Source of the DNA: Thalassotalea litorea
Lineage (GTDB): Bacteria; Pseudomonadota; Gammaproteobacteria; Enterobacterales; Alteromonadaceae
Direction: 5' to 3'
DNA: 40,535 nt
Assembly (NCBI RefSeq): GCF_005843925.1
Contig: NZ_VCBC01000022.1
Coordinates: 1 to 40,535, forward strand
Shown: piece after piece, positions 8,770-16,454 of the stretch
Layout: every line of letters starts with the position of its first letter
Position numbering within the stretch: the stretch's first letter is position 1
Made by a program: the position numbers and the translations under genes
Notes under the pieces: generated by a model
What the model saw: only the letters and a program-made list of their open reading frames with translations
What the model was told of the DNA's origin: nothing
The model's database searches: none

Positions 8770-9177
8770 ATGCAAGCACAGGTTAAATGGGTCGGCGATG
8801 AAATGTTTATGGGCATTTCAGAGAGCGGCCATACAGTAGTTATGGACGCAAATGGTGGGAAACTGGGCCCAAGTCCGTTGGAGAATGTTCTGCTATCGCT
8901 TGGCGGTTGCTCATCTGTTGATGTAGTCAGTATTCTTGAAAAAGCGCGTCAGGATGTTCAAGGGTGCGTTGTAGAAATCAAAGGAACTCGAGTCGACTCT
9001 GTCCCTCGACTTTTTTCCGATATCCATCTTCATTTTGTGATCAGTGGCAACAACGTTAGTGAAAAACATGTAGAACGTGCGGTAGCACTTTCCGCAGATA
9101 AATACTGTTCGGTAGCCTTAATGCTGAACAAAGCGGTAAATATTACCCATGACTTTGAAATTAAAGAGCCGGTTTAA
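8770..9177 (+). CDS. OsmC/YhfA family protein
   Basis: A 135-residue OsmC-fold protein, almost the same length as E. coli YhfA (134). OsmC/Ohr proteins reduce organic peroxides through two redox cysteines. Here these are C47 (LSLGGCSSVDVV, the helix-start cysteine) and C113 (ADKYCSVALML). The YhfA branch has no firmly established substrate, so peroxide reduction is inferred from the fold. It is a single-gene unit with a terminator overlapping its stop codon. The convergent neighbour is a phosphoribulokinase gene; I recall yhfA and prkB as close neighbours in E. coli too. Confidence 0.88.
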   Translation: MQAQVKWVGDEMFMGISESGHTVVMDANGGKLGPSPLENVLLSLGGCSSVDVVSILEKARQDVQGCVVEIKGTRVDSVPRLFSDIHLHFVISGNNVSEKHVERAVALSADKYCSVALMLNKAVNITHDFEIKEPV

Positions 9178-9190
9178 CACCGGCTTTTTT
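9167..9190 (+). terminator. Intrinsic terminator overlapping the osmC-family stop codon
   Basis: A stem of AGCCGGT (9167-9173) and ACCGGCT (9179-9185) with loop TTAAC, followed by five further T. The TAA stop codon (9175-9177) lies inside the loop. It is much weaker in the opposite direction, where only a short T run follows. Confidence 0.82.
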
Positions 9191-9209
9191 ACTTGAGAGA
9201 GCCAGTAAT

Positions 9210-10109
9210 TCAACTATCTCGCGTCCAATCAATTTGCTGGCCTGCAGCATTGCGTTTTTCCATGATATCTTCGATCAAAGGCTTTAAAATCAACTCCATC
9301 GCCAGCCCCATTTTACCGCCCGGGACTACCAGAGTGCTCACCCTTGACATAAATGAACCATCAATCATCCGTAGATAAAATGGAAAGTCTACATTCGTAG
9401 CATCTCGAAAACGAATAACAACGAAGCTTTCATCCTGTGATGGGATTGCTTTGGCACTAAAAGGATTTGAGGTATCGACGGTGGGGACCCGTTGGAAGTT
9501 GATATGAGTTCGGGAAAACTGTGGCGTTATATATTTAAAGTAATCATCCATACTCCTAACAATGCTGTCTCTTACCGCATCTTTAGAATGACCTCGTTGA
9601 TTGGTATCCCGAAATATTTTTTGTATCCATTCCAGGTTTACAATAGGTACCATGCCGATTAGCAAATCTACATGACGTGCAACATCCGCATCCTCGGTGA
9701 CCACACCGCCGTGGAGCCCCTCATAGAAGAGAATATCGGATTCTTTACCCATGTGTTGCCAAGGCGTGAAAGTGCCGGGCATTTGATTATAAGGGACGGC
9801 TTCATCGAATGTATGCAGGTAGCGACGCATTGTACCTTCACCTTTTTCGCTAAAATCGCGAAATAAGGTTTCCAAAGCCAAAAAGTCATTCGCTTGTTCA
9901 CCAAAATAACTAAAGGTTTTGCCCTCTTCCGTAGCTCGTCGTTTTAACAGGTCCATTTCAGGACGGGTATAACGATGAAAACTGTCACCTTCGACCACCG
10001 TTGCTTTGATTCCCAATGCCCGAAATATATGATCAAAAGCTTCAGAGGTTGTAGAGGTACCGGCACCTGAAGAGCCCGTAACTGCGATGATAGGATTCCG
10101 TAAAGACAT
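9210..10109 (-). CDS. prkB: Phosphoribulokinase (PrkB type)
   Basis: A 299-residue P-loop kinase of the short bacterial phosphoribulokinase family (E. coli PrkB 289). By family it phosphorylates ribulose 5-phosphate to ribulose 1,5-bisphosphate. The Walker A loop GSSGAGTST is at residues 12-20, and the family motif VEGDSFHRYTRPEMD follows at about 39-53. No RuBisCO or other Calvin-cycle gene is in the window, and in heterotrophic gammaproteobacteria the real role of this enzyme is unsettled. It is convergent with the OsmC-family gene across a 32-nt gap. Confidence 0.88.
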   Translation of the reverse strand: MSLRNPIIAVTGSSGAGTSTTSEAFDHIFRALGIKATVVEGDSFHRYTRPEMDLLKRRATEEGKTFSYFGEQANDFLALETLFRDFSEKGEGTMRRYLHTFDEAVPYNQMPGTFTPWQHMGKESDILFYEGLHGGVVTEDADVARHVDLLIGMVPIVNLEWIQKIFRDTNQRGHSKDAVRDSIVRSMDDYFKYITPQFSRTHINFQRVPTVDTSNPFSAKAIPSQDESFVVIRFRDATNVDFPFYLRMIDGSFMSRVSTLVVPGGKMGLAMELILKPLIEDIMEKRNAAGQQIDWTRDS

Positions 10110-10301
10110 ATTTGGGGGTTATCAATAACTTAAGTTATATCAAGTTATACTTCAGTTAAGCAGGTAAATTCAAGTTTTGAGTCCAATCGAGTGCAGGATT
10201 TAGGCCGATTCGTCTAGTGATAGAGTAATTTCATTGTAGGTACATCCCATTTATTGGTCACGATCCGACAAAGCTGTTCCATAGCAATGCAAACCCTCCC
10301 T
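10110..10301. other. Intergenic upstream of prkB, no gene
   Basis: This stretch holds the presumed prkB promoter. The heptamer AAGTTAT occurs twice at 10131-10148 and a related AACTTAAG just before, but no clear sigma-70 hexamers were identified. Nothing else is recognisable. Confidence 0.4.
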
Positions 10302-10432
10302 TATTACCATCCATGGTCCGGGAGGAAGGATACATGGACGTATTGAATGTCGAGATATCATGGATGGTAATATTTTGACGATATAAAGGGATTTATTGAA
10401 TGTCGAGATATCATGGATGGTAATATCTCGAC
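10302..10432. repeat. Intergenic repeat cluster with 33-bp direct repeats
   Basis: A 33-bp sequence beginning TATTGAATGTCGAGATATCA and ending GGTAATAT occurs identically at 10341-10373 and 10394-10426, a period of 53 bp. Its inner segment CATGGATGGTAATA also occurs inverted at 10302-10315 (TATTACCATCCATG). The second copy forms a hairpin with a 10-bp stem: GTCGAGATAT (10402-10411) against ATATCTCGAC (10423-10432). This looks like a small palindromic intergenic repeat, not a gene. Confidence 0.8.
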
Positions 10433-10435
10433 TAA

Positions 10436-10449
10436 GCACATCCATGTGC
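10436..10449 (-). repeat. Mini-hairpin after the rplQ terminator
   Basis: GCACA-TCCA-TGTGC (plus strand) is a 5-bp stem with a 4-nt loop, directly beyond the T-tract of the rplQ terminator on the minus strand. Equivalents occur after the rpsQ terminator (19617-19630) and the tuf terminator (40367-40380). Confidence 0.6.
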
Positions 10450-10481
10450 AAAAAAAAACGGAGCCATAAGGCTCCGTTTTT
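10450..10481 (-). terminator. Intrinsic terminator of the alpha (rpsM-rplQ) operon
   Basis: The stem is CGGAGCC (10459-10465) against GGCTCCG (10470-10476) with loop ATAA, extended by five A-T pairs. On the minus strand it is followed by nine or ten T. It lies 19 nt beyond the rplQ stop codon. Confidence 0.9.
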
Positions 10482-10499
10482 CAATTCGAATAAATTCGA

Positions 10500-10907
10500 T
10501 TAAGCTTCAGCTGAAACTTCTTGTGTCTCTTCAACAGCTTCTTCAACTGCTGGACGGTCTACAAGTTCAACATAAGCCATAGGCGCTTTATCACCAGTAC
10601 GGTAACCGCATTTAAGAATGCGAGTATAACCACCTGGACGCTCTTGGTAACGAGGACCAAGTTCGCTGAATAAAATACCTACTACTTCCTGGTCGCGTGT
10701 GCGAGCAAATGCCAAGCGGCGGTTTGCTACACTGTCGTTCTTGGCCAACGTGATTAGTGGCTCAATAACGCGACGCAATTCTTTAGCCTTAGGCACAGTC
10801 GTTTTGATAACGCCGTGCTTTACTAAAGAGCTAGCCATATTGCGGAACATCGCCTGGCGATGACTGCTATTACGGTTTAACTGGCGACCGCTTTTACGAT
10901 GGCGCAT
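10500..10907 (-). CDS. rplQ: 50S ribosomal protein L17
   Basis: A 135-residue L17, slightly longer than the E. coli protein (127) because of an acidic tail rich in E and A after residue about 118. The typical N-terminus MRHRKSGRQLNRNSSHRQAM and the YTRILK segment are present. It belongs to the large subunit near the exit-tunnel side. It is the last gene of the alpha operon, 42 nt after rpoA, and is followed by a strong intrinsic terminator. Confidence 0.97.
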   Translation of the reverse strand: MRHRKSGRQLNRNSSHRQAMFRNMASSLVKHGVIKTTVPKAKELRRVIEPLITLAKNDSVANRRLAFARTRDQEVVGILFSELGPRYQERPGGYTRILKCGYRTGDKAPMAYVELVDRPAVEEAVEETQEVSAEA

Positions 10908-10949
10908 AAGTTAATCCTTATCTCTTAAACTATTAAAACGATGATCGAT

Positions 10950-11939
10950 TTAGTCGTTATCAGCAATGCTTTCAGGTGGCCAATTCTCTAGGCGCATACC
11001 TAAAGATAGACCACGAGACGCTAACACGTCTTTGATTTCAGTCAGAGACTTCTTACCTAAATTAGGTGTTTTAAGAAGTTCGACTTCTGCACGCTGTACC
11101 AAATCACCAATGTACTGAATCGCTTCTGCTTTTAAACAGTTGGCTGAACGTACAGTTAGCTCTAGATCATCAACTGGACGAAGAAGAATAGGATCGAAAG
11201 CTGGTTTCTCTTCTTTAACTTCTTCTTCTTTAACGTCACGTAAATCAACAAACGCATCTAGCTGTTCAGCCAAGATGGTAGAAGCACGACGAATCGCCTC
11301 TTCTGGATCTAGTGTGCCGTTAGTTTCCATATCGATAACTAGCTTATCTAAGTCTGTACGTTGCTCAACACGAGCCGAGTCAACATCATAAGCAATTCTT
11401 TCAACAGGACTGAATGACGCATCAATTAGCAAACGGCCAATTGCGCGATCTTCTTCTTCGGCATTGCGACGAGTAGAGGCAGGTACGTAACCGCGACCCA
11501 TTTCTACTTTAATTCGCATACTGACTTCACCGTCACCTGTCAAATGACAGATAACATGTTCAGGATTAGCGATGGTAACATCGCCATCATGCTGAATATC
11601 AGCGGCCAGTACAGGGCCCTGACCTGACTTAGATAAAGTTAAAACTGCCTCAGTTTTGCCTTCTAAACCAACGGCCAGGCCTTTAAGGTTCAACAAGATC
11701 TCGATGATGTCCTCTTGAACACCTTCTTTACTGCTGTATTCGTGCAATACGCCATCTATTTCAACTTCAGTCACTGCACATCCTGGCATTGACGAAAGTA
11801 AGATGCGGCGTAACGCATTACCTAAAGTGTGACCAAAACCACGTTCAAGTGGCTCTAATGTTACCTTAGCGCGAGTGGTACTAACGTTTTCGATGCCCAC
11901 TAATTTCGGCTTAAGGAATTCGGTTACAGAACCCTGCAT
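10950..11939 (-). CDS. rpoA: RNA polymerase alpha subunit
   Basis: A 329-residue alpha subunit, the same length as in E. coli. The N-terminal domain (about 1-230) dimerises and scaffolds beta and beta'. The acidic linker near 235-245 is rich in EEEVKEEK. The C-terminal domain (about 249-329) contacts UP elements and activators; R264 in LTVRSANCLK corresponds to E. coli R265. The position in the alpha operon between rpsD and rplQ is canonical, with 25-nt and 42-nt spacers, so polymerase alpha is made together with ribosomal proteins. Confidence 0.98.
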   Translation of the reverse strand: MQGSVTEFLKPKLVGIENVSTTRAKVTLEPLERGFGHTLGNALRRILLSSMPGCAVTEVEIDGVLHEYSSKEGVQEDIIEILLNLKGLAVGLEGKTEAVLTLSKSGQGPVLAADIQHDGDVTIANPEHVICHLTGDGEVSMRIKVEMGRGYVPASTRRNAEEEDRAIGRLLIDASFSPVERIAYDVDSARVEQRTDLDKLVIDMETNGTLDPEEAIRRASTILAEQLDAFVDLRDVKEEEVKEEKPAFDPILLRPVDDLELTVRSANCLKAEAIQYIGDLVQRAEVELLKTPNLGKKSLTEIKDVLASRGLSLGMRLENWPPESIADND

Positions 11940-11964
11940 TATTGTCCTCTCTTAAAGTTCAGCT

Positions 11965-12585
11965 TTATTTCGAGTAAAGCTCGACAATCAACTGTTCATT
12001 AATCTCTGCTGATAGGTCAGAACGATCAGGTATACGTTTAAATACACCTTCCATTTTCTTATTATCAACTTCGACCCAGATTGGCTTCTCACGTTGATCA
12101 GCTAATTCTAGAGCAGCGACAATACGCGCTTGAGCTTTAGCTTTTTCACGAATAGAAACAACATCTTCTGGTTTAACAGCGAAAGATGGAATATTAACAA
12201 CTTTACCGTTTACAACAATAGCCTTATGGCTAACTAGCTGACGAGCTTCTGCACGTGTAGATGCATAACCCATACGGTAGACAACGTTGTCCAAACGCTT
12301 CTCTAAAAGTTGTAACAAGTTCTCACCTGTATTGCCTTTTAGACGAGCAGCTTCTTTGTAGTAATTACGGAACTGCTTTTCCAACACACCGTAAATACGA
12401 CGAACTTTCTGCTTCTCACGAAGCTGTACACCATAGTCAGAAAGACGACCGCGACGAGCGCCGTGCTGACCTGGAATAGTTTCGATTTTACATTTCGTAT
12501 CAATTGCCCTAACACCACTTTTCAGGAACAAATCTGTTCCTTCGCGGCGGCTAAGTTTTAGCTTAGGACCTAAATATCTTGCCAT
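11965..12585 (-). CDS. rpsD: 30S ribosomal protein S4
   Basis: A 206-residue S4, identical in length to E. coli. The N-terminus MARYLGPKLKLSRREGTDL is diagnostic, and an S4 RNA-binding domain spans about 96-160 (LEKRLDNVVYRMGYASTRAEAR). S4 nucleates assembly of the 5' domain of 16S rRNA. In enterobacteria it also represses the alpha operon by binding a pseudoknot near the rpsM start. It lacks the N-terminal zinc cysteines found in some S4 paralogues. Confidence 0.98.
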   Translation of the reverse strand: MARYLGPKLKLSRREGTDLFLKSGVRAIDTKCKIETIPGQHGARRGRLSDYGVQLREKQKVRRIYGVLEKQFRNYYKEAARLKGNTGENLLQLLEKRLDNVVYRMGYASTRAEARQLVSHKAIVVNGKVVNIPSFAVKPEDVVSIREKAKAQARIVAALELADQREKPIWVEVDNKKMEGVFKRIPDRSDLSAEINEQLIVELYSK

Positions 12586-12612
12586 GTTCTTTCTCCAACT
12601 ATCCTAAAAGCG

Positions 12613-13002
12613 TTATACGCGACGCTTTTTAGGAGGACGACAACCATTATGAGGAATAGGTGTCACGTCAGTAATGTTGGTGATTTTAAAACCAGCAGCA
12701 TTTAAAGCACGGATTGCAGACTCACGTCCAGGTCCCGGGCCTTTAACGAACACTTCAATATTCTTCAAACCAAACTCTTGTGCAGCTTTACCTGCACGGT
12801 CAGCAGCTACTTGAGCCGCAAATGGAGTAGATTTACGTGAACCACGAAAACCAGAACCACCTGCAGTCGCCCAAGACAATGCATTACCTTGACGATCTGT
12901 CAGAGTTACGATTGTGTTGTTGAAAGATGCATGGATATGAGCCATGCCATCAGCAACTTGCTTTTTAACGCGCTTACGAGCGCGAGTTGGTGTTTTAGCC
13001 AT
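12613..13002 (-). CDS. rpsK: 30S ribosomal protein S11
   Basis: A 129-residue S11, same length as E. coli. It shows the conserved AHIHASFNNTIVTLTDRQGN segment and the GCRPPKKRRV C-terminus. S11 sits on the 30S platform near the mRNA exit. The gene lies 14 nt after rpsM and 27 nt before rpsD in the alpha operon. Confidence 0.98.
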   Translation of the reverse strand: MAKTPTRARKRVKKQVADGMAHIHASFNNTIVTLTDRQGNALSWATAGGSGFRGSRKSTPFAAQVAADRAGKAAQEFGLKNIEVFVKGPGPGRESAIRALNAAGFKITNITDVTPIPHNGCRPPKKRRV

Positions 13003-13016
13003 GTCTAATTACCTCG

Positions 13017-13373
13017 TTACTTTTTAATCGGCTTACGAGGACCTTTACGGGTGCGCGCATTAGTCTTAGTGCGTTGACCACGTAGAGGTAGACTGCGACG
13101 ATGGCGTAAACCACGATAACAGCCAAGGTCCATCAGACGCTTGATGTTCATTGAAATTTCACGACGTAAGTCACCTTCTACGGTAAATTTCGCCACTTCG
13201 GTACGAAGCAAATCTATTTGAGCTTCGTCTAATTCGCTGATCTTGGTAGATTCACTGATACCAGCGTTCGTACAAATTTCTTTTGCACGAGTTGCACCGA
13301 TACCATAAATCGCAGTAATAGCAATTACTGCATGCTTACGATCAGGGATGTTAATGCCAGCGATACGGGCCAC
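13017..13373 (-). CDS. rpsM: 30S ribosomal protein S13
   Basis: S13 of 118 residues, exactly the E. coli length. It is the head protein that contacts P-site tRNA and the inter-subunit bridge. I start at the GTG at 13371-13373 (MARIAGINIPDRKH): AGGAG lies 8 nt upstream of it, whereas the other in-frame GTG at 13379 is only 2 nt from the same box and would add residues not found in the family. The basic C-terminal tail RTNARTRKGPRKPIKK is intact. It is the first gene of the alpha operon and, by family knowledge, its start region is where S4 regulates translation. Confidence 0.95.
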   Translation of the reverse strand: MARIAGINIPDRKHAVIAITAIYGIGATRAKEICTNAGISESTKISELDEAQIDLLRTEVAKFTVEGDLRREISMNIKRLMDLGCYRGLRHRRSLPLRGQRTKTNARTRKGPRKPIKK

Positions 13374-13423
13374 TAACACATCTCCTATATTAAGGTTAAA
13401 AGAAACCGGTTGAAAAGCCCGTT

Positions 13424-13452
13424 AGGATACTCAACCAGCAATATTTTTGCAA
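13424..13452 (-). promoter_or_regulatory. Candidate alpha-operon promoter and leader
   Basis: On the minus strand TTGCAA (13447-13452) and TATCCT (13424-13429) are separated by 17 nt, a reasonable sigma-70 pair. It lies in the 121-nt gap between rpmJ and rpsM. The leader up to rpsM contains complementary AACGGG/AACCGGTT segments that could form the S4-responsive fold known in enterobacteria; this is inferred, not shown. Confidence 0.4.
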
Positions 13453-13455
13453 ATT

Positions 13456-13488
13456 AAAGTGTCATCAATTAACAATTAATGACACTTT
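13456..13488 (-). terminator. Weak terminator-like hairpin after rpmJ
   Basis: A 10-bp stem, AAAGTGTCAT (13456-13465) with ATGACACTTT (13479-13488), and a 13-nt AT-rich loop. It follows the rpmJ stop on the minus strand, but only TTTAATTTG follows, so termination is probably partial. Confidence 0.45.
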
Positions 13489-13494
13489 CCAAGA

Positions 13495-13608
13495 TTAGCC
13501 CTGCCTTTGCTTGTGCTTTGGCTCACTGCAAATTACACGTACTACACCAGCACGCTTAACAACTTTACAGTTACGACAAATCTTCTTCACGGATGCACGA
13601 ACTTTCAT
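13495..13608 (-). CDS. rpmJ: 50S ribosomal protein L36
   Basis: A 37-residue gene found by translating the gap between secY and rpsM by hand. The protein begins MKVRASVKKICRNCK and ends KHKQRQG. The zinc-ribbon ligands C11, C14, C27 and H32 are all present, so this is the zinc-containing (C+) form. It starts 15 nt after secY, the normal end of the spc operon. Confidence 0.96.
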   Translation of the reverse strand: MKVRASVKKICRNCKVVKRAGVVRVICSEPKHKQRQG

Positions 13609-13623
13609 TTTATACTCCGTTAC

Positions 13624-14949
13624 CTAGCGGCCATAGCCTTTTAGGTTTGCTTTTTTCAGTACATTGTCATATTGATGTGACATCAAATGAGTTTGTACTT
13701 GTGCCATGAAATCCATGATAACGACAACGATAATCAATAATGAAGTACCGCCGAAATAGAACTGAACGTTCCAAAACATCATCATAAACTCAGGAACCAA
13801 ACAAATAATAGTAATGTATAGAGCACCTGCCAGAGTCAGGCGAGTCATTACTTTATCAATATATCTGGAGGTTTGCTCACCAGGACGAATTCCCGGGATA
13901 AACGCACCAGACTTCTTTAAGTTATCTGCCGTTTCACGCGGATTGAAAACCAATGCCGTGTAGAAAAAGCAGAAAAAGATTATTGCTGCTGCATACAGCA
14001 TTACATATAGCGGTTGACCAGGAGACATTGCAAGAGATATTTCTTGCAAGAAATCAGCCATACCACCTTCGCCTTGACCAAACCAACTGGCAATTGTACC
14101 AGGAAATAGAATGATACTTGAGGCGAAAATTGGAGGAATTACACCTGCCATGTTAACTTTCAAAGGTAAATGTGTACTTTGTGCTGCAAATACCTTACGA
14201 CCTTGTTGGCGCTTGGCGTAGTTTACAACGATGCGGCGTTGACCGCGTTCTACAAATACCACGAAGAAAGTTACCAGGAAGACAACTGCTCCAATAATCA
14301 ATAATGCTAACAGGTGCAAATCACCTTGACGCGCCATTTCCGCTGTTTGACCAACGGCAGATGGCAAGCCAGCAACGATACCAGCGAATATCAGGATAGA
14401 GATACCATTACCAATACCACGCTCAGTAATTTGCTCACCTAACCACATCAAAAACATGGTGCCGGTAACCAAAGAAACCATCGCAGTAAAAATAAATCCT
14501 GGACCTGGATTAATTACCAGACCATTCATCATACCCGGAAGTCCATTTGCAATAGCAAATGACTGAACCGTTGCTAGTAGCAAAGTGCCGTAGCGAGTGT
14601 ACTGGCTGATTTTACGACGTCCAGCTTCACCTTCTTTCTTTAACTCTTGCATACTCGGCACTATATGTGTGCTGATCTGCATGATGATCGAAGCTGAAAT
14701 GTACGGCATAATACCAAGTGCCAGCACAGAGGCCCGCTCAAGTGCACCACCAGAGAACATGTTAAACATTTCTGCGATGGTGCCCTTTTGTTGTTCAAAC
14801 AACTGAGCAAGTACAGCGGCGTCAATACCAGGGATTGGTACAAATGATCCTAAACGGAACACGATAATCGCTCCGAGTACAAACAATAATCTTTGTTTCA
14901 GCTCAGACAAACCGCCTTGAGCTTTACTTTCCATTCCTGGTGTAGCCAT
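13624..14949 (-). CDS. secY: Protein translocase subunit SecY
   Basis: A 441-residue polytopic protein with ten membrane helices, the channel-forming subunit of the SecYEG translocon (E. coli 443). Recognisable landmarks are the plug/TM2a region (RLGSFVPIPGID), the long cytoplasmic loop with NYAKRQQGRKV between TM6 and TM7, and the TM8-TM9 loop with FNPRETADNLKKSGAFIPGIRPG. It starts 5 nt after rplO and precedes rpmJ, the canonical spc order, which couples export capacity to ribosome synthesis. Confidence 0.98.
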   Translation of the reverse strand: MATPGMESKAQGGLSELKQRLLFVLGAIIVFRLGSFVPIPGIDAAVLAQLFEQQKGTIAEMFNMFSGGALERASVLALGIMPYISASIIMQISTHIVPSMQELKKEGEAGRRKISQYTRYGTLLLATVQSFAIANGLPGMMNGLVINPGPGFIFTAMVSLVTGTMFLMWLGEQITERGIGNGISILIFAGIVAGLPSAVGQTAEMARQGDLHLLALLIIGAVVFLVTFFVVFVERGQRRIVVNYAKRQQGRKVFAAQSTHLPLKVNMAGVIPPIFASSIILFPGTIASWFGQGEGGMADFLQEISLAMSPGQPLYVMLYAAAIIFFCFFYTALVFNPRETADNLKKSGAFIPGIRPGEQTSRYIDKVMTRLTLAGALYITIICLVPEFMMMFWNVQFYFGGTSLLIIVVVIMDFMAQVQTHLMSHQYDNVLKKANLKGYGR

Positions 14950-14954
14950 GTGTA

Positions 14955-15389
14955 CTATTCCTCTATTGTACCACCGGCAGCTTCAATTGCTGCACGTGCA
15001 CCTTTTGTTACTGCTAGGCCACGAACCGTAATCTTACGGTTGATTTCACCTGATAACATGATCTTTGCAGATTCGATGTTACGAGTGATAATGCCTGCGT
15101 CTTTCAGCGCGTGTATATCAACAACATCACCGTTAATTTGATTCAATTCGTGTAAACGTACTTCAGCGCGAACTAAAGATTTACGCGACGTGAAACCAAA
15201 CTTAGGTAAACGTTGCTTAAGTGGCATCTGACCGCCTTCAAAACCAGGACGAATACCACCGCCTGAACGTGATTTTTGGCCTTTATGACCACGACCACCT
15301 GTTTTGCCTAGACCAGAACCAATACCACGACCAACGCGCTTCTTAGCTGATTTGGCGCCAGGTGCAGGAGATAATGTGTTTAAATGCAT
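14955..15389 (-). CDS. rplO: 50S ribosomal protein L15
   Basis: A 144-residue L15, equal in length to E. coli. The glycine- and lysine-rich N-terminal extension (GRGIGSGLGKTGGRGHKGQK) that threads into 23S rRNA is present, followed by the globular C-terminal domain. It is 3 nt from rpmD and 5 nt from secY, so translation of these genes is probably coupled. Confidence 0.98.
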   Translation of the reverse strand: MHLNTLSPAPGAKSAKKRVGRGIGSGLGKTGGRGHKGQKSRSGGGIRPGFEGGQMPLKQRLPKFGFTSRKSLVRAEVRLHELNQINGDVVDIHALKDAGIITRNIESAKIMLSGEINRKITVRGLAVTKGARAAIEAAGGTIEE

Positions 15390-15392
15390 TTT

Positions 15393-15572
15393 TTAGCCCT
15401 CCACCTTAACCATGTATGCAACCTTGTTAATCATACCGCGAACCGATGGAGTATCTTCTAACTCTACCGTATGACGGATACGACGTAAACCCAGGCCTTT
15501 TAAAGTTGCTCTATGAGTCGGTAAACGACCGATAGAACTTTTGATTTGAGTTACTTTAACAGTCTTAGCCAT
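15393..15572 (-). CDS. rpmD: 50S ribosomal protein L30
   Basis: A 59-residue gene found by translating the space between rpsE and rplO by hand. The product begins MAKTVKVTQIKSSIGRLP and ends VAYMVKVEG, with the central GLRRIRHTVELEDTPSVRGM typical of bacterial L30. Its length equals E. coli L30. It lies 6 nt after rpsE and 3 nt before rplO in the spc operon. Confidence 0.96.
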   Translation of the reverse strand: MAKTVKVTQIKSSIGRLPTHRATLKGLGLRRIRHTVELEDTPSVRGMINKVAYMVKVEG

Positions 15573-15578
15573 TGTCTA

Positions 15579-16082
15579 TTACCCCAGAATATCAGTAACG
15601 TTTAAGCCGCGCTTAGCTGCAACGGTTTCTGGCGATTTCATATTAGCCAGAGCACCGATGGTTGCACGAACAACGTTAATTGGGTTAGTAGAACCGTATG
15701 CCTTTGACAATACGTTCTGTACGCCAGCAACTTCAAGTACCGCACGCATCGCACCACCGGCGATGATACCTGTACCTTCAGAAGCAGGTTGCATGTAAAC
15801 TTGTGAACCAGAGTGCTTACCTTTTACAGCGTGCTGTAAAGTGGTGCCTTTAAGGTCGATGTTTACGATATTACGGCGAGCCTTTTCCATTGCTTTTTGG
15901 ATTGCAGCAGGAACTTCACGTGCCTTACCATAACCAAAACCAACACGACCGTTGCCGTCACCAACTACTGTTAGTGCAGTGAAGCTGAAGATACGACCAC
16001 CTTTAACCACTTTTGAAACGCGGTTAACAGCGATTAGCTTTTCAGCAAATTCACTTTGTTGTGTGTTTTCTACATTAGCCAT
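15579..16082 (-). CDS. rpsE: 30S ribosomal protein S5
   Basis: A 167-residue S5, same length as E. coli. It has the double-stranded RNA-binding-like N-terminal domain (VNRVSKVVKGGRIFSFTALTV) and the C-terminal domain with GTGIIAGGAMRAVLE. S5 lies at the mRNA entry channel and affects decoding accuracy. The upstream gene rplR ends 9 nt before it. Confidence 0.98.
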   Translation of the reverse strand: MANVENTQQSEFAEKLIAVNRVSKVVKGGRIFSFTALTVVGDGNGRVGFGYGKAREVPAAIQKAMEKARRNIVNIDLKGTTLQHAVKGKHSGSQVYMQPASEGTGIIAGGAMRAVLEVAGVQNVLSKAYGSTNPINVVRATIGALANMKSPETVAAKRGLNVTDILG

Positions 16083-16091
16083 TATCTACTC

Positions 16092-16445
16092 CTAGAATTT
16101 AAGGCCAGCTTCGCGAGCTGCTTCTGCTAACGCTTTCACGCGACCGTGGTACAAGAAACCTGAACGATCGAATGCAACGTCAGTGATGCCTTTGGCTGCC
16201 GCACGCTCAGCGATGGTTTTACCAACGGTTGCAGCTGCGTCTTTGTTACCAGTAGCGTTCACTTCTTCACGAACTGCTTTATCTAAAGTAGATGCCGCAG
16301 CAATTACTTCAGAACCGTTCGCAGCAATAAGTTGCGCGTAAATGTGGCGAGGAGTACGGTGTACGACTAAACGATTCGCACCCAGCTCGCTGATTTTTGC
16401 ACGTGTACGTTTTGCACGGCGTAAACGAGATGTTTTCTTATCCAT
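16092..16445 (-). CDS. rplR: 50S ribosomal protein L18
   Basis: A 117-residue L18, same length as E. coli. It binds 5S rRNA in the central protuberance. The basic N-terminus MDKKTSRLRRAKRTRAKI and the C-terminal motif AFDRSGFLYHGRVKALAEAA are diagnostic. Spacers of 9 nt on both sides fit the compact spc operon. Confidence 0.98.
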   Translation of the reverse strand: MDKKTSRLRRAKRTRAKISELGANRLVVHRTPRHIYAQLIAANGSEVIAAASTLDKAVREEVNATGNKDAAATVGKTIAERAAAKGITDVAFDRSGFLYHGRVKALAEAAREAGLKF

Positions 16446-16454
16446 CGTATTACC

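Noticed and set aside
10251..10484. 77-codon open frame on the minus strand between prkB and rplQ
   Set aside because: It runs through the rplQ terminator and the repeat cluster, has no family similarity and no ribosome binding site.
13379..13381. ATG near the rpsM start
   Set aside because: It is out of frame and overlaps the AGGAG box; the in-frame GTG at 13373 gives the exact family length.
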